From: Siphonodentalium dalli
Taxonomy: Eukaryota > Mollusca > Scaphopoda > Gadilida > Siphonodentaliidae
Assembly: GCA_032622095.1 (NCBI GenBank)
Contig: CP136065.1
Coordinates: 69,345,675-69,409,674, forward strand
Length of the DNA stretch: 64,000 nucleotides
Direction: 5' to 3'
In this document: positions 12,340 through 25,049 of the stretch, piece after piece
Position numbering within the stretch: the stretch's first letter is position 1
Layout: each line of letters opens with the position of its first letter
Translations under genes and position numbers: made by a program
Notes under the pieces: model-generated
The model's input: the letters and a program-made list of their open reading frames with translations, nothing else
What the model was told of the DNA's origin: nothing
Database searches by the model: none

Positions 12340-12730
12340 TCTTCTCATGAAAATAAGCTCATATTGAACCTATATTGCAAAATAAACTCAAATAAGCCCA
12401 TATTGTCACAATATGAATCTAAAACGCTGTTTTTAAAACAGTCAAATATGGGACTATTTTAATATGAAATTAGCTCATGTCGGCATTATTTATTCAATCT
12501 TTTTTCATCGACAGGACTTACCAGATTCACGCTCTTTGTAATGTGTTTTCACTGTGGCTCGCGCCATTCAATGAAGTAACGGATATAACCTCTAGCTGGG
12601 CTTATTTCATAATCAAATCAGTCCAATATGAACCTATGTAAATATTTAGGTCCAATGTGAACCTATTTGCACGAGGATGTGATGGGTGGGTTAAAACCCG
12701 GCGTGACTCGCCAGCCAGGCTACATGTTGC
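12340..12730 (+). repeat. Dispersed noncoding repeat, copy 2
   Basis: Matches 4130-4450 and 32260-32650. It adds a tail CCAATATGAACCTATGTAAA ... GTGAACCTATTTGCACGAGG, which is also seen at 205-270. Confidence 0.6.
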
Positions 12731-12769
12731 CATGGCTCGAGTAATAAGATCGAGCATACCGTTGGCGTT

Positions 12770-12989
12770 ATACTGTAATGATCTAAATAATCGACTCCTT
12801 AACCACAGCAGAATTATGGGTAACTTTTTCAGGATTTAGACGGAAATATGGCTTGTTGACATTCATCGGGAAGCTCTCAACGAGAGCTTTCCGATGAATG
12901 GCAACACGCCATATTTCCGACTAAATCCTGAACAGTAACCCATAATTCTGCTGTGGTTAAGTGGTAGATTATTTAGAGCATTACTATAC
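12770..12989. mobile_element. Palindromic MITE 'Pal-220' copy 1 (complete)
   Basis: Near-perfect palindrome: TACTGTAATG at one end and CATTACTATA at the other. The arms read AACCACAGCAGAATTATGGG, then TCAGGATTTAG, then CATTCATCGG, and turn round at AGCTCTC. Duplication copy 2 lacks it (about 32775), giving an empty site. TA flanks both ends, as expected of a Tc1/mariner-type target. Confidence 0.85.
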
Positions 12990-13408
12990 ATCCATGAATT
13001 AAACTCGATCGTTTGTAAACTTGACCGTCAAAAGTCGTCAATTCACTTTCAGTTGACTATAGTTATACCTACACATTATATTGACAAAAATCACAATGTA
13101 AACGCCTCCAGATATTGGAGGCGATATCCAGTAATCAATGAATGTACTCCAAACCACAATACAACCTCGGTTCCTTCAAGGCCGATCCCAATTACAATGA
13201 CATCAGATCGCTACCGTTGTCAACATTCCGCACCGAGTTGTAATTTTTGAAATATATAAATACCCAATTATATTTCAAACACCACTCGTGTATTTTGATG
13301 TTAAATCTTGTAGGCAGGAGTAATATCGTACATATATAGAAGAACTAAAATGAAAATATGACATTTTTTTCCGTTTTTGAAAGGCCATTTGGTGGAGACA
13401 TGGCTTTG

Positions 13409-13700
13409 CCCATATAAAAATGTACCTGGGTAAATCTTGGTGTTTACCTAGGTATACCCCGGTACATATAGGTTTTACCCTGGTTCCACCCAGGTCACAC
13501 CCAGGTAACACCCAGGTAAATCAGGGATTTATATAGATTTACCCAGGTGTTTTCTATATATGTTAGGTATAAACCCCAGTTTACCCGGGTTTTTACGGAT
13601 TTACACCCAGGTATTTACACCAGGTATTTACACCCAGGTATTTACACCAGGGTTTCGCCCAGGTATTTACTACAGTGTTCACCCGGATATATACACCTGT
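13409..13700 (+). repeat. Left-end array of the 14-kb element (ACCCAGGTATTT units)
   Basis: Degenerate units of about 14-30 bp with the core ACCCAGGTA, for example TTTACACCCAGGTATTTAC near 13610-13650. It is related in inverted orientation to the array at 26625-27419. Confidence 0.75.
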
Positions 13701-13729
13701 GGTATTTTGTTAAACTGTATAATCTGCAT

Positions 13730-15515
13730 TGAAGTCACCTTATTAACCCTTTCTATATTACAGCACCATTGGCGTGTAGTTACCTTATTAACCATTCTAT
13801 ATTAAATCATTAATTGACAGGTAGTTACCGTATTAACCCTTTCTATACTAAGTAACATTGGTGAGTAGTTACATTATTAACCCTTTCTATATTAAAGCAC
13901 CATTGATGTGAAGTTACCTTATTAACCCTTTCTTTATTAAAGCATCATTGACGCGTAGTTACCTTATTAACCCTTTCTATATTAAAATATCATTGATGTG
14001 TAGTTACAATGTTAACCCTTTCTATAGTATAGCATCATTGGCGGGTAGTTGGCTCCTTAACTCTGTATATACCAAAGTATCATTGTCGTATATAGTTACC
14101 TTATTAACCCTTTCTATACTAAGTACCGTTGGCGTGTAGTTGCCTTATTAACCCTTTATATATTAAAGCATTAATTGACAGGTAGTTACCTTATTAACCC
14201 TTTCTATACTAAGTATCATTGGTGAGTAGTTGCATTATTAACCCTTTCTATATTAAAGCGCCATTGGCGGGTAGTTACCTTATTAACCATTTATGTATTA
14301 AAGCATTATTGACGTGTAGTTACCTTATTATAACCCTCTCTATATTAAAGCATCATTATTGCTGGGTAGTTATCTTATTAACCCGTTCTATACTAAGTAT
14401 CATTGGTGAGTAGTTACAGTATTAACCCTTTCTATATTAAAGCATCATTGACGTGAAGTTACCTTATTAACCATTTCTGTATTAAAGCAGCATTGACATG
14501 TAGTTGTTAACCCTTTCTATATTAAAGCATCGTTGACGGGTAGTTGCCTAATTAACCCTCTATATACTAAAGTATCATTGTCGTGTAGTTACCTTACCAA
14601 CCCTTTCTATACTAAGTATCATTGGCGTGTAGTTACCTTATTAACCTTTTCTATATTAAAGCATTAATTGACAGGTAGTTACATTAAACAACCCTTTCTA
14701 TACTAAGTATCATTGGTGAGTAGTTACATTATAAACCATTTCTATATTAAAGCGCCATTGACGGGTAATTACCTTATTAACCATTTTTGTATCAAAGCAT
14801 CATTGGCGTGCAGTTACCATATTATAACACTTTCTATATTAAAGCATCATTGACTGATAGTTACCATATTAACCCTTTCTATATTAAAGCACCATTGGCG
14901 TGTAATTACCTTATTAACCCTTTCTACGTTGAAGCAATAATTGACAGGCAGTTACCTTATTAACCCTTTTTATAATGAGTATCATTGGTGATTAGTTACA
15001 TTATTAACCCTTTCTACAATAAAGCATCATTGACATGTAGTTATCATAGTAGCCAGTTATATATTAAAGCATCATGGACGGTAGTTACCATATTAACCCT
15101 TTCTATATTAAAGCACCATTGGCGTGTAATTACCATATTAACCCTTTCTATATTAAAACATCATTGACGTGTAGTTACCCTATTAGCCCTTTCTATATTT
15201 AAGCATCATTGACGTGTAGAACTTTATCTTATTAACCCTTTCTTTATTAAAGCATCATTGACATGTAGTTACCTTAGTAACCATTTCTACACTAAAGCAT
15301 TATTGACGGGTAGTTACCTTATTAACCCTTTCTATATTAAAGCATCATTGACAAGAAGTTAAATTATTAACCTTCTATAATAAGTATCATTGCCGTGTAG
15401 TTAGTTACCTTATAAAACCTTTCTATATTAAGACGTCGATCATTGACGGGTAGTTGTTACCTTATTAATCATTTATATATTCAAGCATCATTGACGAGTA
15501 GTTACCTTATTACTT
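13730..15515 (+). repeat. 46-bp satellite, about 39 units
   Basis: Units of 45-47 bp contain TTATTAACCCTTTCTATATT, then AAAGCATCATTGACGTG and TAGTTACC. They diverge from each other but keep order throughout. The short open frames in this stretch are fragments of the array. Confidence 0.9.
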
Positions 15516-16227
15516 GAAGTTTATTATGACAGTATGACAATACACTACCCCGGACAAATGAAGCAATATCATACTTTATCTAACAGCCTAGCTATAATTA
15601 GTGAACATTAAACTGACAAACAGACAATTTTCAGGGCCATTATTTAATATTAAAGGGATACAAAATAAAGAGATTTCTAATTATCAGTAAGAATTATTCT
15701 CTAAGTGATACTTATTATTTCAAATAAATGATTGCATATACTATAGTAGACCATATACCAACAGGAAAATATTAGTGAATACAATTATTGTGTTTCAAAA
15801 TTCGTTTCGTTTCGTTTCTGCAGCCAAATTACAATCTTAACTTTTAGTTATCGTTCTTCAAAATGGAGCGCGGATAATTCCTTGTGGTATTTTGAGTTAA
15901 TTTTGTCGCGAATCAACGCGGATTGACAGAAGGAAATGGTGTATTGGCTACAAACGGATAAACTGTGGACTTATATATAAGATTCGCCGATTTCTCCCCA
16001 TGGATGTGCGCAAATATCGAAAAAGACTGAATTTCATGTGACAAAAAATATTTCAATTCCCGGAACAGTAAGAATTAAGCTGCGATAACGAAACGGATCA
16101 ACTATAGTATTGAACAGTACCTCAGCTACCTGGCCATAACCAGAATATTTTCTCAAAATTGAATTTGTGGTACCGGTACAATCATGATGTAGTGCCAGTG
16201 GCCTGCTCATAATGCACCTGTCCAGAA
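15516..16227. other. Unassigned AT-rich stretch inside the 14-kb element
   Basis: I see no gene or clear repeat here. Confidence 0.4.
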
Positions 16228-16752
16228 GAAGAAGAATTGAGAAGTTTGAAGATCATGGACTACGCAGACACCATCTGGGACCCCTACCAACAAAATCACA
16301 TCGACAAGCTGGAAAGAATCCAGCGTAGAGCAGCCCGTTTCATTAAAAGAGACTATAAGAGCAAAGAAGATGGATATATGACCAAGATCCTCTACGAGCT
16401 AGATTTACCAACATTGCAGAAACGGCGGAAAATAAATCGGCTGGGATTCATGAGTAAGGTGGTGGGTGGATTGGTCCAGGCTATACCGCCTAATCAATAC
16501 TTTACACCCGAAACAAGGCGTCTTAGATCGCAGAGCAAAGTTCTGACAGGCTACGTCACCAGCCAAATTCCTCGGCACCTAATTTAAAGGAACAACAGTC
16601 AGTGCTACGAGGCTATACCATACGTGTCAGCTCAGTTCGCTAATTCCACATTTGTTCGAACTATATGCGACTGGAATCAGCTGGAGGAATCCTTAATCCT
16701 ACAACAACAGCCTGTGGATTCCTTCAAGAGTGCGCTGAAGGAAAAGATCTGA
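16228..16752 (+). pseudogene. Non-LTR retrotransposon (LINE) reverse-transcriptase C-terminal fragment
   Basis: The translation carries MDYADTIWDP, IDKLERIQRRAARFI and NRLGFMSKVVGGLV, the usual sequence after the RT palm in CR1/L2/Jockey-like LINE proteins. An in-frame TAA at 16585-16587 is followed in the same frame by STFVRTICDWNQLEES and PVDSFKSALKEKI, the typical 'W-N-x-L ... SFKxxLK' end, then TGA at 16750. It is 5'-truncated and dead. Confidence 0.85.
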
Positions 16753-17002
16753 GACTCTCTCGCCCGCTGCGAAATTACCATAATTGGGATCTGCAGCGTA
16801 ACCATTCAGATTCAGATTGATCCACGATAGTAAGGGGTCAGTACATGTAGTAAGTACTGATAGTGATAAGCCTGCTGTACAATAATACTACTTTTGCTGT
16901 TTTACTGGTCTTAACTGAGTACTGTGTCAATGTGACATTGTTAATTCAGTTCCACTCTAATATACATTAACTGGCAATGATGCATCTGATGCTATTAAAG
17001 GC

Positions 17003-17212
17003 ACCGGTAATCCCTAAATACCAGGAGGACGCGGCGTAGAAACTTGGTACAACAGTTGTTACACGACAAAGAAAATTATCAACAAGCTTAGTGAGCGTCA
17101 TCATCAAAATTGCAAATTAAAACACGGCAATGGTAAATTGGTAATCCCTACATACCAGGAGGACAAGGCATTGAAACTTGGGACAACAGTTGTTACACGG
17201 CAAAGAAATTTA
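17003..17212 (+). repeat. Direct repeat, about 134-bp spacing
   Basis: GGTAATCCCTAAATACCAGG with GACAACAGTTGTTACACG-like sequence occurs at 17005-17065 and again at 17139-17206. It lies between the LINE fragment and the Harbinger-like MITE. Confidence 0.7.
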
Positions 17213-17492
17213 AAACACACTGTGCACAGATGAATGTTTATACATGTACTGTGCAGTCGAGATCACCTGGACTACAAATATTTGAGGATTATACTATTTG
17301 ATGAGTAGATGCGTGACTGATAAAATAATTAGAGACTCCATGATGCCATACAGTTGTTCCATAACACCTCAACCTTTGGTGGATATTAACAGTAAAACTA
17401 ATGAAAATGATGAAAGCCAGACTCAACATCAAGACAACATGTGCATGCATAAGTGACGGTTCAATGATTTTGACTCCATCAGATGATATTTA

Positions 17493-17870
17493 AGCGACAC
17501 CAATTTTTAAGTCTGGTTTACGATGTGGGGAGAAAAAAAGTAGATGCAGGAGGGAAAAAAATAAAAATAAAAAAGATTGTCCCCCCAATTTATATCAAGT
17601 AAATCGTGGAATTTTACATAAATTTTACAAAAATTGTGAAAAAATGTTTTTGAATGAAATTCTGTTCAAACCAAACAAGACATATCTTGTCATGAAATAC
17701 ATGAAAATATGGATCTGTAAATGATCATAAGCAGAACCGGATGCGACAGCACATGAAAATCAGTACGCGTGTAAAATATTTTGGGACAAAAAAATTAAAA
17801 AAAAATTTCATGAAATGGAAACAAAGTTGTAGGAGGTGTTCGTAAACTAGACTTAAAAATTGGTGTCGCC
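17493..17870. mobile_element. Harbinger-like MITE family H1, copy 1
   Basis: Terminal inverted repeats run GCGACACCAATTTTTAAGTC at the left and end AAAAATTGGTGTCGCC. TTA flanks both sides (17490-17492 and 17871-17873), fitting the 3-bp TWA target of PIF/Harbinger elements. The inverted second copy is at 24664. No transposase is present. Confidence 0.78.
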
Positions 17871-18056
17871 TTAGGCTCATGTTAACACAGGATCACATAT
17901 TCTCAAAATAATTGTCTCCCTCAAGTTGGCCTCAACCATACTAGTATTTATATTTGATAGAACCTCAGTGAGACCATGTTGAAAATTACCATCAATGCAG
18001 TTCCAGTGTTGACGCAACGCGGTCATGTTACTTCAAACCAGTTGCAATGTTCCTTA

Positions 18057-18755
18057 GGCCAAAGAAAAAAGATACTATGTTTCCGTACATCGACCGACCC
18101 TAAAAATAACCCGCCGACCCTAAACTTTTTATTGATATTTTGAGAAAAAGTCAAAATTTTCGCAATTTTAATTTCCTGAGAGTGGATCTCCTGCCTGCTT
18201 TATGTCTTGTTTGGGACTTATGGAACACTATCAACAGACATGGTGGGTGTGTATCTGTATATATACATGTAAAGAGGTTATCACTGCATATATTAGGGGT
18301 ATACATGTACATGTACTAGTAGCTACTGTTTCCAAAAACCAGGCATGCTCGGTGGGTGTACTGGCTACCCCCAGACAATGGGATGTAATCGTCACAATAC
18401 ATGTACGGTATAATGGCGGTATTATTGGTAAAATTCTTATAAAAAGTTAGTGACATCAATTTTGTACCAAGTTTATAGCCAAATTTATGAAAATGTGGTA
18501 TTAGATATAATAAAAAACATACGTAAGCATGAAGTAAGTTTGATTTTTTATCAATCTTAATGTATATTTCCACTGTGTTGATCAAGTAATACTTTCCCCA
18601 TGGTACGGGTTGGCATTTTATGTCACTTTGGTCGAGGTAGTTCAATATTTCTGCAGCTGGATAAAAAATCTCAAAATAAAATAAAATAAAACAAATTCCC
18701 TACCTACCTACCCTAAATTTTTTTACTGGAAACATACAATCTTTTTTCTTTGGCC
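18057..18755. mobile_element. Nonautonomous element H2 with GGCCAAAG termini
   Basis: GGCCAAAGAAAAAAGATACT at the left is mirrored by ATCTTTTTTCTTTGGCC at the right, both continuing into TGTTTCC/GGAAACA. TTA precedes it and TTTA follows. About 700 bp long, with no meaningful coding frame. Confidence 0.68.
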
Positions 18756-18803
18756 TTTAGCATGGTAATTCGTGAAAATAAATGTCAATGCAACTTACTC
18801 TCA

Positions 18804-19725
18804 GGCTCCAAATAAAAGTGCAGGCCCAAATAATAGTGCGGGGGGGGAAATTCCATTGAAAGTTAATAAAAGTACAGACCCAAATAATAGTGCAGGGGGA
18901 ACTCTGAGCAAAACATCAACTGTGGTTAACCAAATAATTTTTATAGCAGGTTCAGGTATACGAGTCAACATGTAGTACAGGTACATGTATGTATCATGTG
19001 GTGTTTTTTTGGTTTGCCACATACTTGAATATGTACTACTCTTGAGTGCCTAATGTACGATTATTAAAATCGAGGTAAAATTCCCACCTGTACGATCGTT
19101 ATTTGGTCCTGTACGTTTATTAAATTAACCAAAAGAAATAATTCACCAATCTTAAATTTTGTTATTCATATAAGAAATGAACGGCAGTTTCAATGCGGTC
19201 ATGGGGTTTTGACCGCGAGAAAAAATCAGCAAACTTCGGGGTTCATGCAGAGTTTGCTGATTTTTTTAACGCGGTCAAAACCCATGACCACGTTGAATCC
19301 GCCGTTTATTATTTATATTTATATACTTAAATTCATTATGAACTAGGATTGTATGTCTTTCCCATTATTTATTCATCTATTTAAACAAACGCATGGAGTT
19401 CAGTTCAGACAGTTCGAATCCTTGTTTTTTGGAAAACCAAACATTTTGAGAATCCGTTCATGGAGAACGGAAGAAACGCAATTTCACAGTAAAGTATAAA
19501 CATATGACAAAATGTCTTGTTTAGCTAGTAACTAATGTAGACGTGTTGATCATTTTTACATCTGAATCATATAGAAATCTTGAATTTGTGCTGATTTAAA
19601 TTTTCATAGCTTCAAAATATTAATAAACGTGCAGACCCAAATAAGCACTGTGCAAGGGGGGGGGGATTTCCCAAGAAAAATAATAAACGTGGATGCAGCT
19701 GGTGCATGCATATTTATTTGGAGCC
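18804..19725. mobile_element. Possible element with GGCTCCAAATAAA ends
   Basis: GGCTCCAAATAAAAGTGCAG at the left is matched by TTTATTTGGAGCC at the right. Both ends carry repeated AATAATAGTGCAG / AATAAACGTGCAGACCCAAA phrases. A palindrome (19190-19306) is nested inside. The target duplication is unclear. Confidence 0.45.
19190..19306. repeat. Palindrome around a TTTGCTGATTTTTT stem
   Basis: AACGGCAGTTTCAATGCGGTCATG at the left pairs with CATGACCACGTTGAATCCGCCGTT at the right. The inner arms are GGTTTTGACCGCG / ACGCGGTCAAAACC and AAAATCAGCAAACT / AGTTTGCTGATTTT. Confidence 0.8.
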
Positions 19726-20663
19726 CAAGAGTAAAGAGGTGGAGGTGAATGTTACATGTAAGTTGTTATTAAGAAAGTGGCCTTGTGTTCGTTCCTTGCG
19801 TAAAAAAATATTTTTCAGTACAAACGTCCTCATTGATTGTGTCCCTCGACTCCTTGTGTAATTGGTCAAGTAACTTACATGTATGTACATGTACAGACCA
19901 CTCACAAATTTCTTAGAAAAGCGACCACATGTTCGAATCTACTTTGCGATTTTGGAGCAACGCATTTGTAAATGCGTTCATATTTTTTAACACATTTACC
20001 TTGATTTATTCACAAACAAATGTCTTGATGCAGGCCTTAAAATCCATCAGATTTTTGGCAATAATCAAAATGTTAGTGTTTCACTTTCTACAGGGAATCA
20101 AGACTTTTTACTAGAATCAAAATGAGAATCATGATTCTCAGATTCTGATTATAAAACAATTAATGTCAACAGTGTTTATTTATGTTTATTCCATTTTGAA
20201 TGGAAAACTACTTCATGAATGTCCGATTCCGAACATATACATGTACACCAGGAGTGGGAAAATAACACAGAATTATTCAGATGTGAATTTAAATTAAACA
20301 AAATTATAACTAAAATTGCAAAATACACTATCGTATCGTTATTTGGGTGTTCATACTAGTATACTTTTTCGGCGCAATGATCGGTAATTTCAATGCGACT
20401 GCGATTATTCCCAATGCAGTGCATTTAATCTAAATGCTGTCATTAAGGCATTTACAAAGTGGCGTGACACAATGCACCCTCAATGCATTTTAAATGCAAC
20501 AACCACATTTCATTGATCCACGTTGTAAAGGACATTTATTTTTAGAATACATGTATGTACGTGTATATAACCACAAGAATAAAGAACAAATCAACTGTTT
20601 TTATTACTTTGTAAACCTCTGATGTTTCCCATACAGTATACATTTGTATATTATAAACCATGT

Positions 20664-20884
20664 TACAGTAATTCTAGAGCTAATTAATCGACTCCTTAAC
20701 TACAGCAGAATTATGGGTAACTTTTCAGGATTTAGTCCGAAATATGGCTTGTTGCCATTCATCGGAAACCTCTCACCGAGAGCTTTCCGATGAATGGCAT
20801 CAACCCATATTTCCGACTAAATCCTGAAAAGTTACCCATAATTCTGCTGTAGTTAAGGAGTCGATTAATTAGAGCATTACTGTA
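20664..20884. mobile_element. Palindromic MITE 'Pal-220' copy 2 (complete)
   Basis: TTACAGTAATTCTAGAGC at one end and AGAGCATTACTGTATA at the other, with full-length arms and the same turn-round at AGCTCTC-type sequence near 20775. It lies inside the 14-kb element. Confidence 0.85.
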
Positions 20885-22382
20885 TATCCTCTATAACTGT
20901 TTATTCAACATCACGTGCGGCAATCCATAAATGCGGTTCAGATTTCGATGTCCGGTTCAACATTATTATCATATGGTTTGATAGCAGAAATACTCAGTTT
21001 GGAATGTTATACCATACAAGTTTTACGAGTTGCTCTTGCTCAAGAATGGATAAATTTATAAACCTGATTTTTGGCGCATTAGTTAGAATTATATTTTTGC
21101 ACAAGAACACACCACAAATATCGAACTGGACATCAAAAGCAGAACCGGATTGTATCGATTGCATAAACATAAGAAGTTGGTCACTGACCGACAATTGCTA
21201 TTTTCTGGTGTGGTTTATAGGACTACCGTACGCAATGCCGACTTAAAAATAAAAATTCACATAAACATCGCATGAAGCGGTCTATCCACAAACTCAGGTA
21301 TTCGGTAATGCCAAATGTATGAACTATCACCATGATATCCCGGTATATCATTGTCAGGACTGTTTGTACAAAAGGTTGTTATTCTACTATGCATAATTTT
21401 GCTATATCATTGTACTCGGGACTGTATTGCAATGTAATATATCAGTACATGTACCGGTATACTGGGTGCACATTATATACATGTAGGCCTACTTTCACTT
21501 TAGTACATGTATGTGTCATAAAAGACTCATGTTGTTAAATTGAAAAAAACATGTGTGAAAACAGAGAGAATACATGTACATGTGCCGGTACTATATAGCT
21601 CTTTGTGTGCTGTACTACCGGTACTATTCATGTACATGTACTACACTACAATAAGAGAAATTTTAATTGATTCTGCTGCCCTTGTGCCACAGGCCTCAAA
21701 CACGCCAAACAAGTATCTGTAGCCAGGCCCACCAGTACCAGGCTACTAGTAAATGAAGTACTGAAAGTGTCACATCATTAATCGAGCCCAATCTTAGTTA
21801 TACTAGTCTCTTGTGTAGTTTGGGTTACTATTAATAAGATATTTAATGAATGTTTGGAATGTATGGTAGCATTCTTACCTGGATCAACATATGCCATGCA
21901 CAACGCTGGTCATCATATCATCACCGCTGTTGGCAGTAAACCGCTCATCGGGCTATAACAGTTAGAGTTTTCCATACCAGGGCTAATCTAATCAGTTAAA
22001 ATTAGTCATTTTAGAGGGAATACCAACCAGTGGAAGACGTACAAAAAGTCATGTATATTCAGATATCAGTTTTCGAGAAAAAACCCATCTTAGTCGAGCG
22101 GACTTAGAATATCGGGGTAAACTTAAATTTCATTCAGCAACACTTTCACAGCAGCATATAAAAATAGTACATTATAATCACTTACAGTACATGTACATGT
22201 AGCCCAAGTGCAGTGCTAGCCTATATTATATACTACCAACACTTTTGGTCAGTTTCTCGATGACTGACACTTGTAAACGCTTGAACGGGTACTATATAGT
22301 ACATGTACATGTACATGTGTACCGTATGTGAATTAAAGATCTTATTAGTGACACAACAGGAGGCTAGACATACATTTGTAAC
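20885..22382. other. Repeat-poor spacer rich in ACATGTAC motifs
   Basis: Short runs of ACATGTACATGTA and CCGGTA recur between 21440 and 22320. The open frames of 60-80 codons show no recognisable domain. Confidence 0.5.
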
Positions 22383-22551
22383 TACAGTAATGCTCTAATT
22401 AATCGACTCCTTAACCACAGCAGAATTACGGGTATTAAACTCGGGGAGAGCTTTCCGATGAATGGCAACAAGCCATATATCCGACTAAATCCTGAAAGTT
22501 ACACATAATTCTGCTGTGGTTAAGGGGTCGATTTCTTAGGGCACTACTGTA
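22383..22551. mobile_element. Palindromic MITE 'Pal-220' copy 3 (left arm shortened)
   Basis: The left arm stops after CAGAATTACGGGTA and jumps to the turn-round; the right arm is full. It ends GCACTACTGTA. Confidence 0.82.
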
Positions 22552-22968
22552 TCTGTTTTAGTGCACATCAAATGTATTTGTTGTCTTTCCTCTTGTAATT
22601 TGTCTTTGGTTGTGTTCGCCATTTCGATGGACAACTACATGTACTGACATCAAATGACTGAAATGAGTCAAAATTTAGCAGTGCAGCCAATTATATAGAT
22701 AAACAGAATTAAATAGCATCCAAATTCCAAATGAGCATAAATGATAAAACAAACTTTATTGAGCACTCTTTTAATACTAGTAATTACAGCTACAATGAAA
22801 GCACCTAATAAAAATTCTAAGTTTGGTAAAACTGTCTGTATACAAAGTTTATCTGGCCGTGATGAATAAAACCTATAAATGGCATCATATACATGTATGT
22901 TAGATATCATTACATGATTATTTGAAAACACATATCCGTATGGAAAACAAACTATTTTACCACTGGCC

Positions 22969-23090
22969 AAGTGGTCCTGCTAATATGCTATGATGCTGGT
23001 GGTCCTGCTGAATTGCTATGATGCGGGTAGTGCAATTCATAGCAATTAAGCAGGACCCAACCGCATCATAGCACATTAGCAGGAACACTT
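22969..23090. repeat. Palindrome with repeated GGTCCTGCT(A/G)A arms
   Basis: AAGTGGTCCTGCTAATATGC pairs with GCACATTAGCAGGAACACTT, and the inner GGTCCTGCTGAATTGCTATG pairs with CATAGCAATTAAGCAGGACC. It is a direct-plus-inverted double foldback. Confidence 0.8.
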
Positions 23091-23694
23091 GAACAGGGTA
23101 TATTTACAGTGTCAAATCGAATGGGCATCTTTTAACAATATTTTTGAACAATTTCCTAGAAGTGTTCGAAAATTGAGAACTGAATTTCATTTTTTTTTTA
23201 TGAGGTTTCGATTGAAAAATTTCTAACTTAGCTCATCAGGATTAACATTGTCGCACAGCTATATTCTCTTTCCCAACAAAGTCTATAGAACATACATGTA
23301 AAATTACAGCTATGCTTTAATTAATCAACTCGCCTTATATTACTCGGGTATTACTGCAGTATTCAGGCGTGTTCATGCGATCAACCGCAGTCAGTTATAC
23401 CGCCGCAGAATGTGGTCCACCTCACATTTGCAGTTAGGCTGTATTTTTCATGCGATGTTTATATGAATTTTGTTTTAAAGTTGACATTGTAATCACACCA
23501 GAATGTTTTTTTATTGTTTCAAAATGTCTAGATAGAATTCAGAATTTTTGTGGTAAAAACAATTAACTTGGTTATCACAGTTAATACATATTACTGTGGT
23601 AAGATTACCAGCGGATACCGCATGTCAACAGGGACTGCATGCTCTAATTAATTATCAGGTTTAACATGTTTATACTGGATACAGTTCATTTTAA

Positions 23695-24629
23695 AGGTAC
23701 TCAATCCGGTTCGATGATACCCATATAATCAGATTCCAACATCATACATTTGTATTTAGAAAGGCTGCTTCAGTTACGTTATCAGAATTGATTAATTGCC
23801 CTAAAATAATGCTAACCACTGTCAACTAAAGTATACAATTGCCTGACATATGTTATTTATCAACATGTTGTTCTACAAAATTTGGCCTTATTATCAACAG
23901 AAAGCCTCTTGATTTTAGAGTTATCCATCTTCATCTGAAATTTGGTCCGAGACCGTGGGCCACTATTAATTCTTGATCGTGAAAAATAGTATATTTCAAA
24001 AATTGATATCTAATAACTCTGAGCTTTGATAGGTGGTGGGTTCCTCGACTCGTACCAAATATCTTTTACCCCCCAAGTCCAAATAAAGAGTAATGTGCGA
24101 GCATTAATTCAGGGGGCCCTTAATCAGATTATGCATCTTTAAATTCAAATACAGTTTAAAGATGCATAATCCGATTAAGTGCCCCTCATTTGCTATTTAC
24201 ATATACATGTATATGGAATCGGGGGGAGGGGGTAAAAATATTTTAATCAAGTCGAGGGACCCACCTACATGTATCAAAGCTCAGAGTTATTAGATATCAA
24301 TTTTTGAAATTTTAATATTTATCACCATCGATACTTAATAGTGGCCCAGAAAAATTTGACGAGCCGACGGTCTCAGACCAAATTGCGGATGAAGATGGAT
24401 AACTCTAAAATAAAGAGGCTTTGTGTTGATAATAAGGTCAAACTTCGTCGAACAGCATGTTGATAAATATAACGTATCAGGCGATTTTATACTATACATG
24501 TAGTTGACAGTGGTTAGCATTATTTTTGGGCAATTAATCGATTCTGATATTACTGAAGCAGCATTTCTAAAAAAAATGTTGTTGTTGGAATCTAATTATA
24601 TGGGGACCATCGAATCTGATTGAGCACCT
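23695..24629. mobile_element. 935-bp foldback element with TTAA flanks
   Basis: Arms of about 400 bp are mutually inverted: AGGTACTCAATCCGG at the left, CTGATTGAGCACCT at the right, and pairs such as GAGTTATCCATCTTCATC / GATGAAGATGGATAACTC. TTAA lies at both borders (23691-23694 and 24630-24633). A smaller palindrome, TAATC(A/G)GATTATGCATCTTT, is at the centre (24120-24178). A right-arm fragment of the same family is at 57505-57645. Nonautonomous; TTAA could mean a piggyBac-type target, but the termini do not match that family's usual start. Confidence 0.7.
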
Positions 24630-24663
24630 TTAATAGTTAGCTATATGAGTTATATACACATAA

Positions 24664-25031
24664 GGCGACACCAATTTTTAAGTCCGGTTTACGAACACCT
24701 ACAACTTTTTTTCCATTTCATGAATTTTTTTTTTACTTTTTTGTCCCAAATTTTTTTACACGCGTACTGATTTTCATGTGCTGTCGCATCCGGTTCTGCT
24801 TATGATCATTTGCAGATCCATATTTTCATGTATTTCATGACAAGAAATGTCTTGTTTGGTTCAGAATTTCATTCGAAAAGTTTTTTTTCACAATTTTTCA
24901 CAAGATTTACTTGATATAAATTGGGGGGGACAATTTTTTTTATTTTTATTTTTTTCCCCTCCTGCATCTACTTTTTTTCTCCCCACATCAGCCCACATGT
25001 TCGTAAACCAGACTTAAAAATTGGTGTCGCC
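24664..25031. mobile_element. Harbinger-like MITE family H1, copy 2 (inverted)
   Basis: Full inverted terminal repeats, GGCGACACCAATTTTTAAGT and AAAAATTGGTGTCGCC, with TAA at both borders (24661-24663 and 25032-25034). Its body is the reverse complement of 17493-17870, including AGCAGAACCGGATGCGACAG. Confidence 0.82.
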
Positions 25032-25049
25032 TAATAGACATTTAAACTT

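Larger units (their letters stand above)
9362..13408 (+). repeat. Segmental duplication copy 1, left part (copy 2 is 30272-33160)
   Basis: Collinear homology with 30272-33160 is clear in four blocks: 9362-9762 with 30272-30600; 10150-10500 with 31300-31640; 11575-12770 with 31650-32770; 12990-13408 with 32780-33135. Each copy has its own later insertions: here, foldbacks at 9763, 11247, 11726 and 12770. The right part of this copy continues at 27420-27640, beyond the 14-kb insertion. No gene is recognised inside. A conserved phrase translating as YYEEGCKEG (10433 and 31581) may be an exon relic. Confidence 0.8.

Noticed and set aside
13730-15515. Possible CRISPR-like or coding repeat
   Set aside because: Units of 46 bp are contiguous with no unique spacers, in animal DNA; it is a plain satellite.
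23306-23660. Further Pal-220 MITE copy suggested by 'TAATTAATCAACTC' and 'GCTCTAATTAATTA'
   Set aside because: Only the outermost 15-20 bases resemble the family; the arms between do not.
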